Shown here one piece after another: positions 7,875 to 15,380 of a DNA stretch of 40,313 nucleotides. The DNA comes from DALYCO01 sp964535545 (GTDB taxonomy: Bacteria; Patescibacteriota; Minisyncoccia; Phycocordibacterales; UBA9973): positions 1-40,313 of the forward strand of contig CAZHUT010000002.1 of assembly GCA_964535545.1 (NCBI GenBank). The letters run 5' to 3'. Position numbers and translations under genes: made by a program. How positions within the stretch are numbered: position 1 is the first letter of the stretch; every line of letters starts with the position of its first letter. The notes under the pieces are model-generated. The model did not search any database and was not told where the DNA came from. It saw only the letters and a program-made list of their open reading frames with translations.

Positions 7875-8468
7875 ATGAAACCATACACAGCGCACGAATT
7901 TCAAATACCGGAACTTGCAGGCATTTCAAAAAAAACAATCGAAGAACATATTAAGCTCTATCAGGGTTATGTGAAAAATTTTAACGGCATCATGGATCGT
8001 CTTGGCGAGTTGATGGCAGACCCTGAAAAAAATGCTTTTATCATCGGCGAACTGCATCGCCGCATCGCATTCGAATTTAACGGCATGCGCAACCATGAAT
8101 TTTATTTCCATTCTCTCGAAGGCGGAGCAAAGCCATTGCCTGCTGATTCAGAATTTAAAAAAGCGATGGAGCAGGAAGCCGGATCAATTGATAATTTCCT
8201 TATGGGTTTCAAAACATTGGCAATGACTCGCGGTATCGGCTGGGCAATCCTCTACTGGGACAAGCAAGCTGGACAATTTATGCCTGCATGGATTGACGAG
8301 CAACACCTTGGACAGTTAAACGGTCTCTCTCCTGTACTTATGCTCGACATGTGGGAACACTCATATCTCATGGACTATACACCGGGCGAAAAGAAAAAAT
8401 ACGTTGAAGCTTTTTTTGCCAATGTGAATTGGGAAGTGATTGAAAAAAACTTTAAGCAAGTAAAATAA
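7875..8468 (+). CDS. sod: Iron/manganese superoxide dismutase family protein
   Basis: This 197-residue protein shows the four Fe/Mn-SOD metal ligands in order: H25 (EEHIKLYQGYV), H74 (FNGMRNHEFYFHSL), and D158 and H162 (LMLDMWEHSYLMDYTP). The closing KKKYVEAFFANVNWEVIEKNF is typical of the family. It converts superoxide to peroxide and oxygen in the cytoplasm. The N-terminal half carries a single His where many SODs have an HH pair, so metal choice cannot be called. It is a single-gene unit that diverges from the metallo-beta-lactamase gene and meets the 8531-9040 gene tail to tail. Confidence 0.88.
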   Translation: MKPYTAHEFQIPELAGISKKTIEEHIKLYQGYVKNFNGIMDRLGELMADPEKNAFIIGELHRRIAFEFNGMRNHEFYFHSLEGGAKPLPADSEFKKAMEQEAGSIDNFLMGFKTLAMTRGIGWAILYWDKQAGQFMPAWIDEQHLGQLNGLSPVLMLDMWEHSYLMDYTPGEKKKYVEAFFANVNWEVIEKNFKQVK

Positions 8469-8500
8469 AAAAATAACCACCGCGAAAATTCACGGTGGTT
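8467..8500 (-). terminator. Terminator between sod and the 8531-9040 gene
   Basis: AACCACCG pairs with CGGTGGTT around CGAAAATTCA-type loop; the T-run follows on the minus strand (A-run 8467-8473 on plus). It therefore serves the minus-strand gene best. Confidence 0.75.
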
Positions 8501-8530
8501 AGTAGGCTTAAAACATGTTGTGTTAAATTG

Positions 8531-9040
8531 CTAGTTTACCAACTCAAAGCTTGTAATTAGCTCATCAATTTCGCTTGCAGGTGCGGTTAGCAAATCAAAC
8601 ATCTTTGGTATTAAATCAATGTCATGTAATGCTGATAAGCTAATACCGGCATACGGCTCTTTATTATAGAGTTGCTGAGCATTAGCTCTTTTTGCATTCT
8701 CATCAAAACCGCGGTCGATGTAGCCGTCACTGCCCTCAATTTTCGAATCAAACGAATAGGTAATTATTTTCACGTTTTCGTGAGCCTCTTTTGCATAGGC
8801 AACAAACTCGTTGTCATCAAACAACTGTGTTGTCTTTCTGTTGTTGCGTCCTGTAATAAGTATAACTTCTACATTAGGCTCAGTCAGTCGCAGCTGTCTT
8901 AAAATTTCAGTGCGATCGCTGTTAAAAAAAAGTTCAGCTTCTGCATTGCTTTCTTTTAATTTTGCCTCCAACAACTTTTGCAAGTCAGCAGTTAATTCCT
9001 TGTCTTCGTTGGTAAAAACCATTTTTCTTTTTGTAGCCAT
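8531..9040 (-). CDS. Uncharacterised soluble alpha/beta protein
   Basis: This 169-residue protein is not recognised. The central part alternates predicted strands and helices (EAELFFNSDRTEILRQL, then VEVILITGRNN and VKIITYSF), loosely like a receiver or Rossmann-type fold, but no phosphoacceptor pattern can be asserted. There is no signal peptide or membrane segment. It is an isolated unit with a TTGACA/TATTAT promoter and its own terminator, and it separates the two halves of ComEC. This architecture matches the other accessory genes in the window and suggests acquisition, although it lacks their boxA-like leader. Confidence 0.65.
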   Translation of the reverse strand: MATKRKMVFTNEDKELTADLQKLLEAKLKESNAEAELFFNSDRTEILRQLRLTEPNVEVILITGRNNRKTTQLFDDNEFVAYAKEAHENVKIITYSFDSKIEGSDGYIDRGFDENAKRANAQQLYNKEPYAGISLSALHDIDLIPKMFDLLTAPASEIDELITSFELVN

Positions 9041-9068
9041 GATTGTCTTTTGTTTTAAAATGACTTAT

Positions 9069-9097
9069 ATAATAACCCGTTATTTAATATCTGTCAA
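9069..9097 (-). promoter_or_regulatory. TTGACA-type promoter of the 8531-9040 gene
   Basis: A consensus -35 TTGACA (minus strand, 9097-9092), a 17-base spacer, and -10 TATTAT (9074-9069). It overlaps the 3' end of comEC. The leader is about 22 nt. Confidence 0.7.
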
Positions 9098-10546
9098 GAT
9101 TCTTAAGGTGAAATGCCACGTAATTATCACATAGCCAAGTAAAATAAGGGTAAATGGGATATGGGGCACCGTAACTGAGGCGAAAGGTATCCTCGCTGCC
9201 ATTGTAATAATGCCGATAATAAAGGCTGCCAGGAGGTACACCGGATAGCCCAGCGCGGCGCCCAAGGCAGGAATTGTGAGCGCCGCGACGAATGATATGC
9301 AGATCAAAAGAAATCCAAGAAGCATCAGATACGGAATAAACGGAATAATCATGAGATTGACCGGTAAGGCAATGACCGAGAACAATCCCATCTTGTAGAG
9401 GATATACGGTGCCACGGCGGTTTCTGCTGCCAATGTAGTCCCAACCATATCGGCCAAGGCTTCTGGCATGCGCTTCCCTAACCACCTGACATATGTCGGC
9501 GAGACCAAAACCAATCCAAGCGTTGCAAGGAATGATAATTGAAATGAAGCATCGGCAACCAAATACATTGGATTGTAAAGAACCAGTCCAAGTGCAGCCA
9601 GCGACATGACGCGAAATATATGAGCTGATCTCCCAGACATTCGCGAAAGTATAACAACGATGGCCATCAAGCCTGCCCGAAGCGCTGTCGAAGATGCACC
9701 AGTCATAATGACAAATAGAATGATTCCGAAACCACCAAGAATAAGCGTCAATGATCTTGTGAGAAAACTTCCGAGCGTGGCAGTGATACCTTCTGCAACA
9801 ATTGAAACGTTGTACCCTGAAAGGGCGATAACATGCACCGTGCTTGTCCGAACCAAATCATTGTAGAGCGATTCATCAATTGATGTCTTGGTGCCAAGTA
9901 AAATTCCAGCTACAAATCCGGCTTCCTGCTTCGGAAGATATTTGAATAACTTCGCCTCCACTGTATGTCTAAAGTCGTACAGCAGTCTTGTGATAGAAAA
10001 AGATTTGTCATATTCAACGGAAATTAATTTTGCATCATTAATTAGAAATAAAATGTGATCTTTCTTTAGATAGGTAACGTAATCGAATTCAGTCCCCTGA
10101 TCCGTGAGAAAATTTTCAGGCTCGCTCAATGTCCCTTTGATTGTGATTAAATCATTGTAATGTAGATTCTGTGTCGTCTTAATGCTTACCCGCAGACCAA
10201 TTCGTCCTGAATAAAAAATAGCCGCCGTCTTCCCTTCCACTGAAACAGGATCGTTGGTAATGCGCCCGGAAATTTCAATCGAGTGATTTATTTTGGATCT
10301 GAAATATTCAGTCGGAGCTACCATGGAAAGATTGAAACGAATAATTCCTCCCAATAAGCTGGTTAAAAAGATAGCGACAATTATCGCCCCATTTTTGGAA
10401 GAAAATTCTGTAACCTCTCTTCTGCCAAAATATATGATTCCCACCAAGAGCGGAATTCCAAAAGCGATTCCGACGCTTTGGTCGAAACCGTAAAATACTC
10501 CGGATAAAAACCCGAGCGTACAAGCAAAAAGGACTATGTCTGGCAT
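9080..10546 (-). CDS. comEC: ComEC/Rec2 family DNA-uptake channel protein (no MBL domain)
   Basis: This 488-residue multi-pass protein has an N-terminal ComEC soluble beta domain (around residues 85-190, ISGRITNDPVSVEGK and LITIKGTLSEPENF). The Competence domain follows, with the hallmark LLGTKTSIDESLYNDL and TSTVHVIALSGYNVSIVA. Later come TGASSTALRAGLMA and ADASFQLSFLATLGLV. It should form the inner-membrane channel for single-stranded DNA entry. The usual fused C-terminal metallo-beta-lactamase is absent; a stand-alone homologue lies at 6955-7830. ATG 10546 is preferred over the in-frame TTG nine bases upstream. Confidence 0.92.
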   Translation of the reverse strand: MPDIVLFACTLGFLSGVFYGFDQSVGIAFGIPLLVGIIYFGRREVTEFSSKNGAIIVAIFLTSLLGGIIRFNLSMVAPTEYFRSKINHSIEISGRITNDPVSVEGKTAAIFYSGRIGLRVSIKTTQNLHYNDLITIKGTLSEPENFLTDQGTEFDYVTYLKKDHILFLINDAKLISVEYDKSFSITRLLYDFRHTVEAKLFKYLPKQEAGFVAGILLGTKTSIDESLYNDLVRTSTVHVIALSGYNVSIVAEGITATLGSFLTRSLTLILGGFGIILFVIMTGASSTALRAGLMAIVVILSRMSGRSAHIFRVMSLAALGLVLYNPMYLVADASFQLSFLATLGLVLVSPTYVRWLGKRMPEALADMVGTTLAAETAVAPYILYKMGLFSVIALPVNLMIIPFIPYLMLLGFLLICISFVAALTIPALGAALGYPVYLLAAFIIGIITMAARIPFASVTVPHIPFTLILLGYVIITWHFTLRILTDIK

Positions 10547-10586
10547 AGTCCCCAAGCTTAGGATATATAACTGAAGAAATAATGAA

Positions 10587-11327
10587 TTATTTTCCAGTAA
10601 ACTCTTTGATTATTTCCGCCTCGTCATCAGCGCTAATCGCTTTCTTATATTTAGCCCCCTTCTTGCCTTTCACCCGCTTTTCGCATGCAGCCCATGTTTT
10701 GTCCGTATGCAACTTTCCATCAACGTATGAAACATATGAATATGCTTTGGCTGAACTGCTTTTCTTTTTGGTTGCCGCTTTCTTTTCGACATGGAAAATA
10801 TCTGAGCCAAGCATCTCGTTATATTTTTCCAATCCGCCGGTGTAGAGCAACACAAACTGCTTGTCAGCATACATAGTGGCAATTTCATCCACGCGGTCAT
10901 TTCCACGTAAGCCGCTGTGGCCGGAAACTTTTTTCCATTCAATATTCTTTCGAAGCTTGAGCGCACGGACCATTTCGACAAGGAACTGCCAGAGATCTCG
11001 ATTGAGCACTGGTTCGCCTTCTTTTGTGACCCAGCCATTCTTCTCCCAGCCATGGACCCACTGCGTAATACCGTTGATGAGATACGCGGAATCAGTATGC
11101 ATTTCAATGTCACCTGGGATTTCACGGCGACGAATAGTCTGAAGCGCTTCGAGGGCTGCCATCATTTCCATGCGATTGTTCGTAGTATGATCTTCCCGTC
11201 CGCCGAGCTCGATCACCTTCGTTTCTGCCGGAGTGGCACCATTGGCGATAATGATTGCGCCCCATCCTCCCGGGCCCGGATTGCCGCGCGATGCGCCGTC
11301 AGTAAAAACAGTAATTATAGGATTCAT
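10587..11327 (-). CDS. rnhA: Ribonuclease HI with a C-terminal hybrid-binding-like domain
   Basis: It cleaves the RNA strand of RNA-DNA hybrids. Residues 1-150 are RNase HI: D10 (VFTDGASRGNPGPGG), E54 (TTNNRMEM), D79 (MHTDSAY) and D147 (GNDRVDEIA), plus the SGHSG loop at 135-139. After a lysine-rich linker (ATKKKSSSAK), residues about 196-243 (SYVSYVDGK, then TWAACEKRVKGKKGAKYKKA and EAEIIKEF) resemble the viroplasmin/hybrid-binding domain, which in classical RNase H1 is N-terminal. The order therefore appears swapped. It starts 3 bases after the recJ stop and is co-transcribed with it. Confidence 0.93.
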   Translation of the reverse strand: MNPIITVFTDGASRGNPGPGGWGAIIIANGATPAETKVIELGGREDHTTNNRMEMMAALEALQTIRRREIPGDIEMHTDSAYLINGITQWVHGWEKNGWVTKEGEPVLNRDLWQFLVEMVRALKLRKNIEWKKVSGHSGLRGNDRVDEIATMYADKQFVLLYTGGLEKYNEMLGSDIFHVEKKAATKKKSSSAKAYSYVSYVDGKLHTDKTWAACEKRVKGKKGAKYKKAISADDEAEIIKEFTGK

Positions 11328-11330
11328 ATA

Positions 11331-12980
11331 TTAGAGTATATCAACAATTCGCAATCTAAGCTCTGGTCTGCCCATGAAGTATGACATTTCCATTGTTGCA
11401 TAAAGGTTTACATTTTTACCGGCATCAATATGGACGGAAAAATCAGTTGGCTGTTTGAAGAACGAAATGGCTTTCATCATCTTGCCCTCGCTCGCAATCA
11501 TGAGTTCGAGATGTTCTTTTTCCTTACCAAATAATTTCATGCCGGCAATCAAAATTCCGGGAAAGAGAAATACTGGCTTTTCATTTGCCATACCGAACGG
11601 AGCAAGCTGGGCAATGAGGTTGTAATTCTTGCTTGTAACCTCTGCGAGTGTAATTGAAAGATCGTGCTTCTTTGATTCCTGTTCTTTCTTTTCTCGCTTT
11701 GCGCGAGTAAATGCCTTACTCAAAGCCTCTTCAAGAAAATGTACTTTTTCATGTGTGACCACAAATCCTCCGGCGAGCTCATGACCTCCAAATGAATGGA
11801 ACGCATCAGTGGCTTCGGTCATGAGGTCGACGACATTTACTGAGCCTTCTGAGCGACACGAACCTTTAATCAAAGTCTTATCTTCTGCTCCTTCACTTCC
11901 CCAGACAAAACTTGGCTTACCATATGTTTCTGTAATTTTTGAAGCAACCAGACCAAGCACGCCGACACGCCATTCAGGATGGCCGATGACGATGACGTCA
12001 TGCAATTCCCGTTTCTCGAGTTTCTTGTGCACGTCTTTCATAATTGTTGCAACCGTTGTTTTGCGCAAATCGTTAATCTTGATGAGATGATCGGCAATCG
12101 CAGCGGCTTTGGCCGGATCAGTTTCGGCAAGCACATCGAACGCATGCTGCGGAGAATCCATACGCGATGCTGCATTCAATCGCGGCGTAAGCATAAATGT
12201 AATATCGTCTTCGGTCAGATGCTCGGGATCAATTTTCATTTTCTTGAACAGTTGTCGTAAGCCTGGACGCTTTGTCCGTTGAAGAACTTTCATGCCATAA
12301 AATGCGAGCACGCGGTTCTCACCAGTGAGCGGCACCATATCAGAAAGCGTAGCAAGACCGGCCATGTCGAGCAGCCACTTTTCCCAACCAGTATTTTGCA
12401 ATTCAGGAATTTTTGCAATCAGTCCTTGTACCAGTTTGAAGGCAACGCCGGCACCGCACAATTCTTTGAACGGATACTGGTCACCAGACTTTTTCGGATT
12501 CAAAATGGCAAAAGCTTTCGGGATGTTCGCTTGCGGCAAATGGTGGTCAGTTACAATCACATCCACGCCGTTCTTTTGCGCAAAGGCAACTTCTTCTACG
12601 GCAGTAATACCAAGATCGACAGTAATAATCAATTTCGTACCGTCAGCAACAAATTGTTCAACGGCTTCCATGTGCAGGCCGTATCCTTCATCGTGGCGAT
12701 GCGGGATATAATTTCTAAAATTTACATAACCAGCTTTTACAAAAAAGTCATGGAGAATGACTCCGCCTGGAATACCGTCTGCGTCATAGTCGGAATAAAC
12801 AACGATAGGCTCGTTTGCTTTCATTGCCTGAATGATTCGATCAACGGCTTTATCCATATCACTCATGAGAAATGGATCATGGAGGTGTGATTCATAAGAA
12901 GGTGAAAGAAAAGACTGACGGAAATCGTCAGAAATACCACGAATGGCAAGGATCTGGTCTAAGAGGTCGGTACTTTGCAT
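11331..12980 (-). CDS. recJ: Single-stranded-DNA-specific exonuclease RecJ
   Basis: RecJ is a DHH-family 5'-3' single-strand exonuclease used in recombination and repair. The 549-residue protein shows DYDADG (64-69), the VDLGITAVEE segment, TDHH (144-147), the CGAGVAFKL stretch, the DHHA1 region GVLGLVASKITETYGKP, and the GGHELAGG motif. A C-terminal OB-like region with LAPFGMANEKPVFLFPG follows. The start at 12980 is chosen because an extended -10 TGGTAGAAT overlaps the upstream in-frame ATG at 12989 and ends 7 bases before 12980. It heads the recJ-rnhA unit and diverges from the HIT gene across only 30 bases. Confidence 0.95.
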   Translation of the reverse strand: MQSTDLLDQILAIRGISDDFRQSFLSPSYESHLHDPFLMSDMDKAVDRIIQAMKANEPIVVYSDYDADGIPGGVILHDFFVKAGYVNFRNYIPHRHDEGYGLHMEAVEQFVADGTKLIITVDLGITAVEEVAFAQKNGVDVIVTDHHLPQANIPKAFAILNPKKSGDQYPFKELCGAGVAFKLVQGLIAKIPELQNTGWEKWLLDMAGLATLSDMVPLTGENRVLAFYGMKVLQRTKRPGLRQLFKKMKIDPEHLTEDDITFMLTPRLNAASRMDSPQHAFDVLAETDPAKAAAIADHLIKINDLRKTTVATIMKDVHKKLEKRELHDVIVIGHPEWRVGVLGLVASKITETYGKPSFVWGSEGAEDKTLIKGSCRSEGSVNVVDLMTEATDAFHSFGGHELAGGFVVTHEKVHFLEEALSKAFTRAKREKKEQESKKHDLSITLAEVTSKNYNLIAQLAPFGMANEKPVFLFPGILIAGMKLFGKEKEHLELMIASEGKMMKAISFFKQPTDFSVHIDAGKNVNLYATMEMSYFMGRPELRLRIVDIL

Positions 12981-12987
12981 AGAGAGC

Positions 12988-13002
12988 ATTCTACCATATA
13001 CT
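12988..13002. promoter_or_regulatory. Divergent near-leaderless promoters of recJ and the HIT gene
   Basis: The minus strand has TGGTAGAAT (hexamer 12993-12988, 7 bases before the recJ ATG). The plus strand has TATACT (12997-13002, 8 bases before the HIT ATG). Both -10 boxes lie inside a 30-base intergenic gap, so neither transcript can carry a normal leader from these boxes. Confidence 0.6.
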
Positions 13003-13010
13003 TATTACAT

Positions 13011-13391
13011 ATGATCACAAACGATAACTGTATCTTTTGCAAAATAGTGGCGGGAGAAGTACCTGCCTATATTGTCTATGAAGACAAGCAATTTATAGCC
13101 TTTTTGGACATTCACCCCCTTGCTCCAGGACATGTCCAGATTATCCCAAAGGATCACTATCGCTTTGTTTGGGACGTGCCAAATGTGGGTGCTTATTTTG
13201 AAGTAGCCCGCAAAATTGCCCTTGCCCTTCAGAAAGTATTCAATCATGATCTGATCCGATCACAGATCTTCGGCGAACAAATTTTCCATGCTCACATCTG
13301 GGTCTGGCCCGATCTCCCTATCGAAGGTGCCGAAAAAGACTTCGATCTCATCACCGAAAAAATCCGCGACGCACTGGACTTTGTAGGATAA
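13011..13391 (+). CDS. HIT-family nucleotide-binding hydrolase
   Basis: This 126-residue protein begins MITNDNCIFCKIVAGEVPAY, the classic HIT start with a CxxC, followed by FIAFLDIHPLAPGHVQIIPKDHYRF. The C-terminal triad region reads FHAHIWVWP rather than the canonical HVHxHxxP; the first two histidines are kept and the third position is W. This could reduce or alter nucleotidyl-hydrolase activity. The family hydrolyses nucleoside phosphoramidates or dinucleoside polyphosphates. ATG 13011 is supported both by the family N-terminus and by TATACT 8 bases upstream. Confidence 0.88.
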   Translation: MITNDNCIFCKIVAGEVPAYIVYEDKQFIAFLDIHPLAPGHVQIIPKDHYRFVWDVPNVGAYFEVARKIALALQKVFNHDLIRSQIFGEQIFHAHIWVWPDLPIEGAEKDFDLITEKIRDALDFVG

Positions 13392-13393
13392 AT

Positions 13394-13421
13394 AAAAAAG
13401 TCCCCTTTCGGGGATTTTTTT
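13394..13421. terminator. Bidirectional terminator between the HIT gene and pgk
   Basis: TCCCC TTTC GGGGA hairpin with an A6 on the left and T7 on the right; it works in both directions and abuts the pgk stop. Confidence 0.85.
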
Positions 13422-14529
13422 ATTTCAACGCCTTAATGCCCGGCAGTGTGCCAGACGCCAAAAAGTCGAGTGTTGCGCCGCCACCGGTAGAAACAAATTT
13501 AAATTCCTTTTCCATCTTGAGCTTGTTTACCAATTCAACAGTGTCACCGCCGCCAATGATTGTATCGCCTTTCGATGCAGCCAAACCCTTGAGCAACATC
13601 TTTGAGCCAACATCAAAGCCCTTTTCATAGAAACCAATCGGACCGTTCCAGAGAATAAATTTAGAAACTTTGGCGATTGAATTGATGTACTTAATCGTCT
13701 CAGGGCCAACATCCATAATTACTTCATCCTTTGCCACTTCATATGGAGAACAGATACGAGATTTTGCACCTTTGGCAACGACAAGATCAATTGGCACAAT
13801 CAGTTTCTTATTCTTCAGGATCGCACTCACATCATAGCCTTCTTCAAAAGCAGACTTTCCAATTTCATATCCCTTTGCCTGAAGCAAATCATTGAGTAGT
13901 GCTCCGCCGATAAATATATGATCAGCTGCTTTGGCGAACTTTTTGATGAGCGGCATCTTTGTAGAAAATTTATTACCGCCAAGGATAAATAGAAACGGAT
14001 GCTTCGGACTATGTGCAAGCTCTAAATGTTTAATTTCCTGTTCCATTTGAAGTCCGGCATAGCTCGGCAAATACTTTGGAATTCCAACAATGGATGCATG
14101 CGCACGATGAGATACCGGAAATGCGTCATTCACAAAAACTTCAGCGTATGAAGCGAGCATTTGTGCAAATTTCGGATCGTTCTTCTTCTCGCCTGCCTCT
14201 GTACGAAGATTCTCGAGAAGAACGGCAGTGCCTTCCTTCTGATTGAGCAGGGCCTGGTCTACCGAAGCGCCAGAGAGGGCTGGAACAAATGTTGTTGCAA
14301 TATGCTTCTTGAGAATGGAGGCCACCGGAGCAAGGGTCTGATCACCCTCACCTGCATGAGAGATGAGAATTACCTTTGCACCTTTCTTAAGAAGATAGGT
14401 AATTGTAGGAAGTGTTTTGACGATGCGGAAAGCATCGAGCACCTTGCCGTCCTGAATTGGAACATTGAAGTCCGCACGAACCAGCACGCGAGTTCCCTTT
14501 TTAATTTTTGCTTGAGAAAGTGATTTCAT
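13420..14529 (-). CDS. pgk: Phosphoglycerate kinase
   Basis: It converts 1,3-bisphosphoglycerate and ADP to 3-phosphoglycerate and ATP in glycolysis. The 369-residue protein has VLVRADFNVPI near residue 20, LLENLRTEAGEKKNDPKFA, VNDAFPVSHRAHASIVGIP, the nucleotide-site segment GGNKFSTKMPLIKKF, GPIGFYEKGFD, GGGDTVEL and the closing STGGGATLDFLASG. It is shorter than the usual ~390-400 residues and lacks the GRP part of the SHLGRP loop (here SHAGEGDQ). Its start overlaps the tpiA stop by one base (TAATG), indicating translational coupling. Confidence 0.97.
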   Translation of the reverse strand: MKSLSQAKIKKGTRVLVRADFNVPIQDGKVLDAFRIVKTLPTITYLLKKGAKVILISHAGEGDQTLAPVASILKKHIATTFVPALSGASVDQALLNQKEGTAVLLENLRTEAGEKKNDPKFAQMLASYAEVFVNDAFPVSHRAHASIVGIPKYLPSYAGLQMEQEIKHLELAHSPKHPFLFILGGNKFSTKMPLIKKFAKAADHIFIGGALLNDLLQAKGYEIGKSAFEEGYDVSAILKNKKLIVPIDLVVAKGAKSRICSPYEVAKDEVIMDVGPETIKYINSIAKVSKFILWNGPIGFYEKGFDVGSKMLLKGLAASKGDTIIGGGDTVELVNKLKMEKEFKFVSTGGGATLDFLASGTLPGIKALK

Positions 14530-15299
14530 TATTTTTTTGGAATTACTTGTAGACTGTAAATAAGTTTCTGCATTTTCTTTGGTTCAAGTGAGAGATGCCC
14601 GGGAAGTAAGCCGTCAGCGCCAGCATCGATGTATTCATGGGCATTCAACTCGTTGACTGAACCGCCATACATTATTCTCGGCATATCTTTGGCGCTGATA
14701 CCGGAAAGGTCTGCGAGAGTTTTTTTGATGTAAATAATCATTTCTCGGCATTCTTCCGGAGTGGCCTCCCGAGTTGCATGAGAACTGATGGCCCAGACCG
14801 GTTCGTACGCGATCACAATTCTAGAGATCGCTGCTTTGGGAACATTAACCAATGCTGCAGTAATCTGATCTGCAACAATGCGATGAAATGCACCGTGGTC
14901 ATCACGAACGGTTTCGCCTACACAGATGATCGGAGTAATTTTATTTTTAAGTGCAGTCAGAATTTTCTGATTAATCATCGCATTGGTCTCCCCTGCAGCT
15001 CGGCGCTCTGAATGACCAATCAGCGTAAACAGTGGTTTCTGGTTTGCCATCATGGAAAATGATACTTCGCCAGTGAATGGACCAGACTTTTCAGCGTGGA
15101 TATTTTGCAGACCAAGCTGAATTGAGTTTCGGCTCAACGCTTTTTTGACCGGAGCGAAATATGGGAATGGCAGTGCCAGTCCGAGTTCAATATTTTTTAA
15201 GATCTCAAGTTTCTTGTATTCCTTTGCCAGAGTTGTGGCTTCTTTTTCAGTTTCGGGATTCATTTTCCAGTTGCCGATAATCAAGATCTTTTGTTGCAT
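14529..15299 (-). CDS. tpiA: Triosephosphate isomerase
   Basis: It interconverts dihydroxyacetone phosphate and glyceraldehyde 3-phosphate. The 256-residue TIM barrel shows GNWKMN (K12), LIGHSERR (H96), YEPVWAI (E166) and the phosphate-gripping loops MYGGSVN and GADGLLPGHLSLEP. The last loop differs from the usual GGASL, with a His in place of Gly-Ala. It is first gene of a tpiA-pgk glycolytic pair. An extended -10 TGCTACAAT ends 6 bases before the ATG. Confidence 0.97.
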   Translation of the reverse strand: MQQKILIIGNWKMNPETEKEATTLAKEYKKLEILKNIELGLALPFPYFAPVKKALSRNSIQLGLQNIHAEKSGPFTGEVSFSMMANQKPLFTLIGHSERRAAGETNAMINQKILTALKNKITPIICVGETVRDDHGAFHRIVADQITAALVNVPKAAISRIVIAYEPVWAISSHATREATPEECREMIIYIKKTLADLSGISAKDMPRIMYGGSVNELNAHEYIDAGADGLLPGHLSLEPKKMQKLIYSLQVIPKK

Positions 15300-15305
15300 G
15301 AGTGT

Positions 15306-15311
15306 ATTGTA
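15306..15311 (-). promoter_or_regulatory. -10 box of tpiA-pgk (near-leaderless)
   Basis: Extended -10 TGCTACAAT on the minus strand, hexamer ending 6 bases before the tpiA ATG; the -35 region is weak. Confidence 0.5.
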
Positions 15312-15333
15312 GCATAGAGTTTCGGGACAATAG

Positions 15334-15364
15334 AAAAGCGGGCGCGCTTCGCGCGCCCGCTTTT
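15334..15364 (-). terminator. Terminator after the surface-protein unit
   Basis: A very GC-rich perfect hairpin (AAAAGCGGGCGCGC / GCGCGCCCGCTTTT) lies just downstream of the 15381-17489 stop. Confidence 0.8.
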
Positions 15365-15380
15365 CCTTCTTCCTTTAAAA

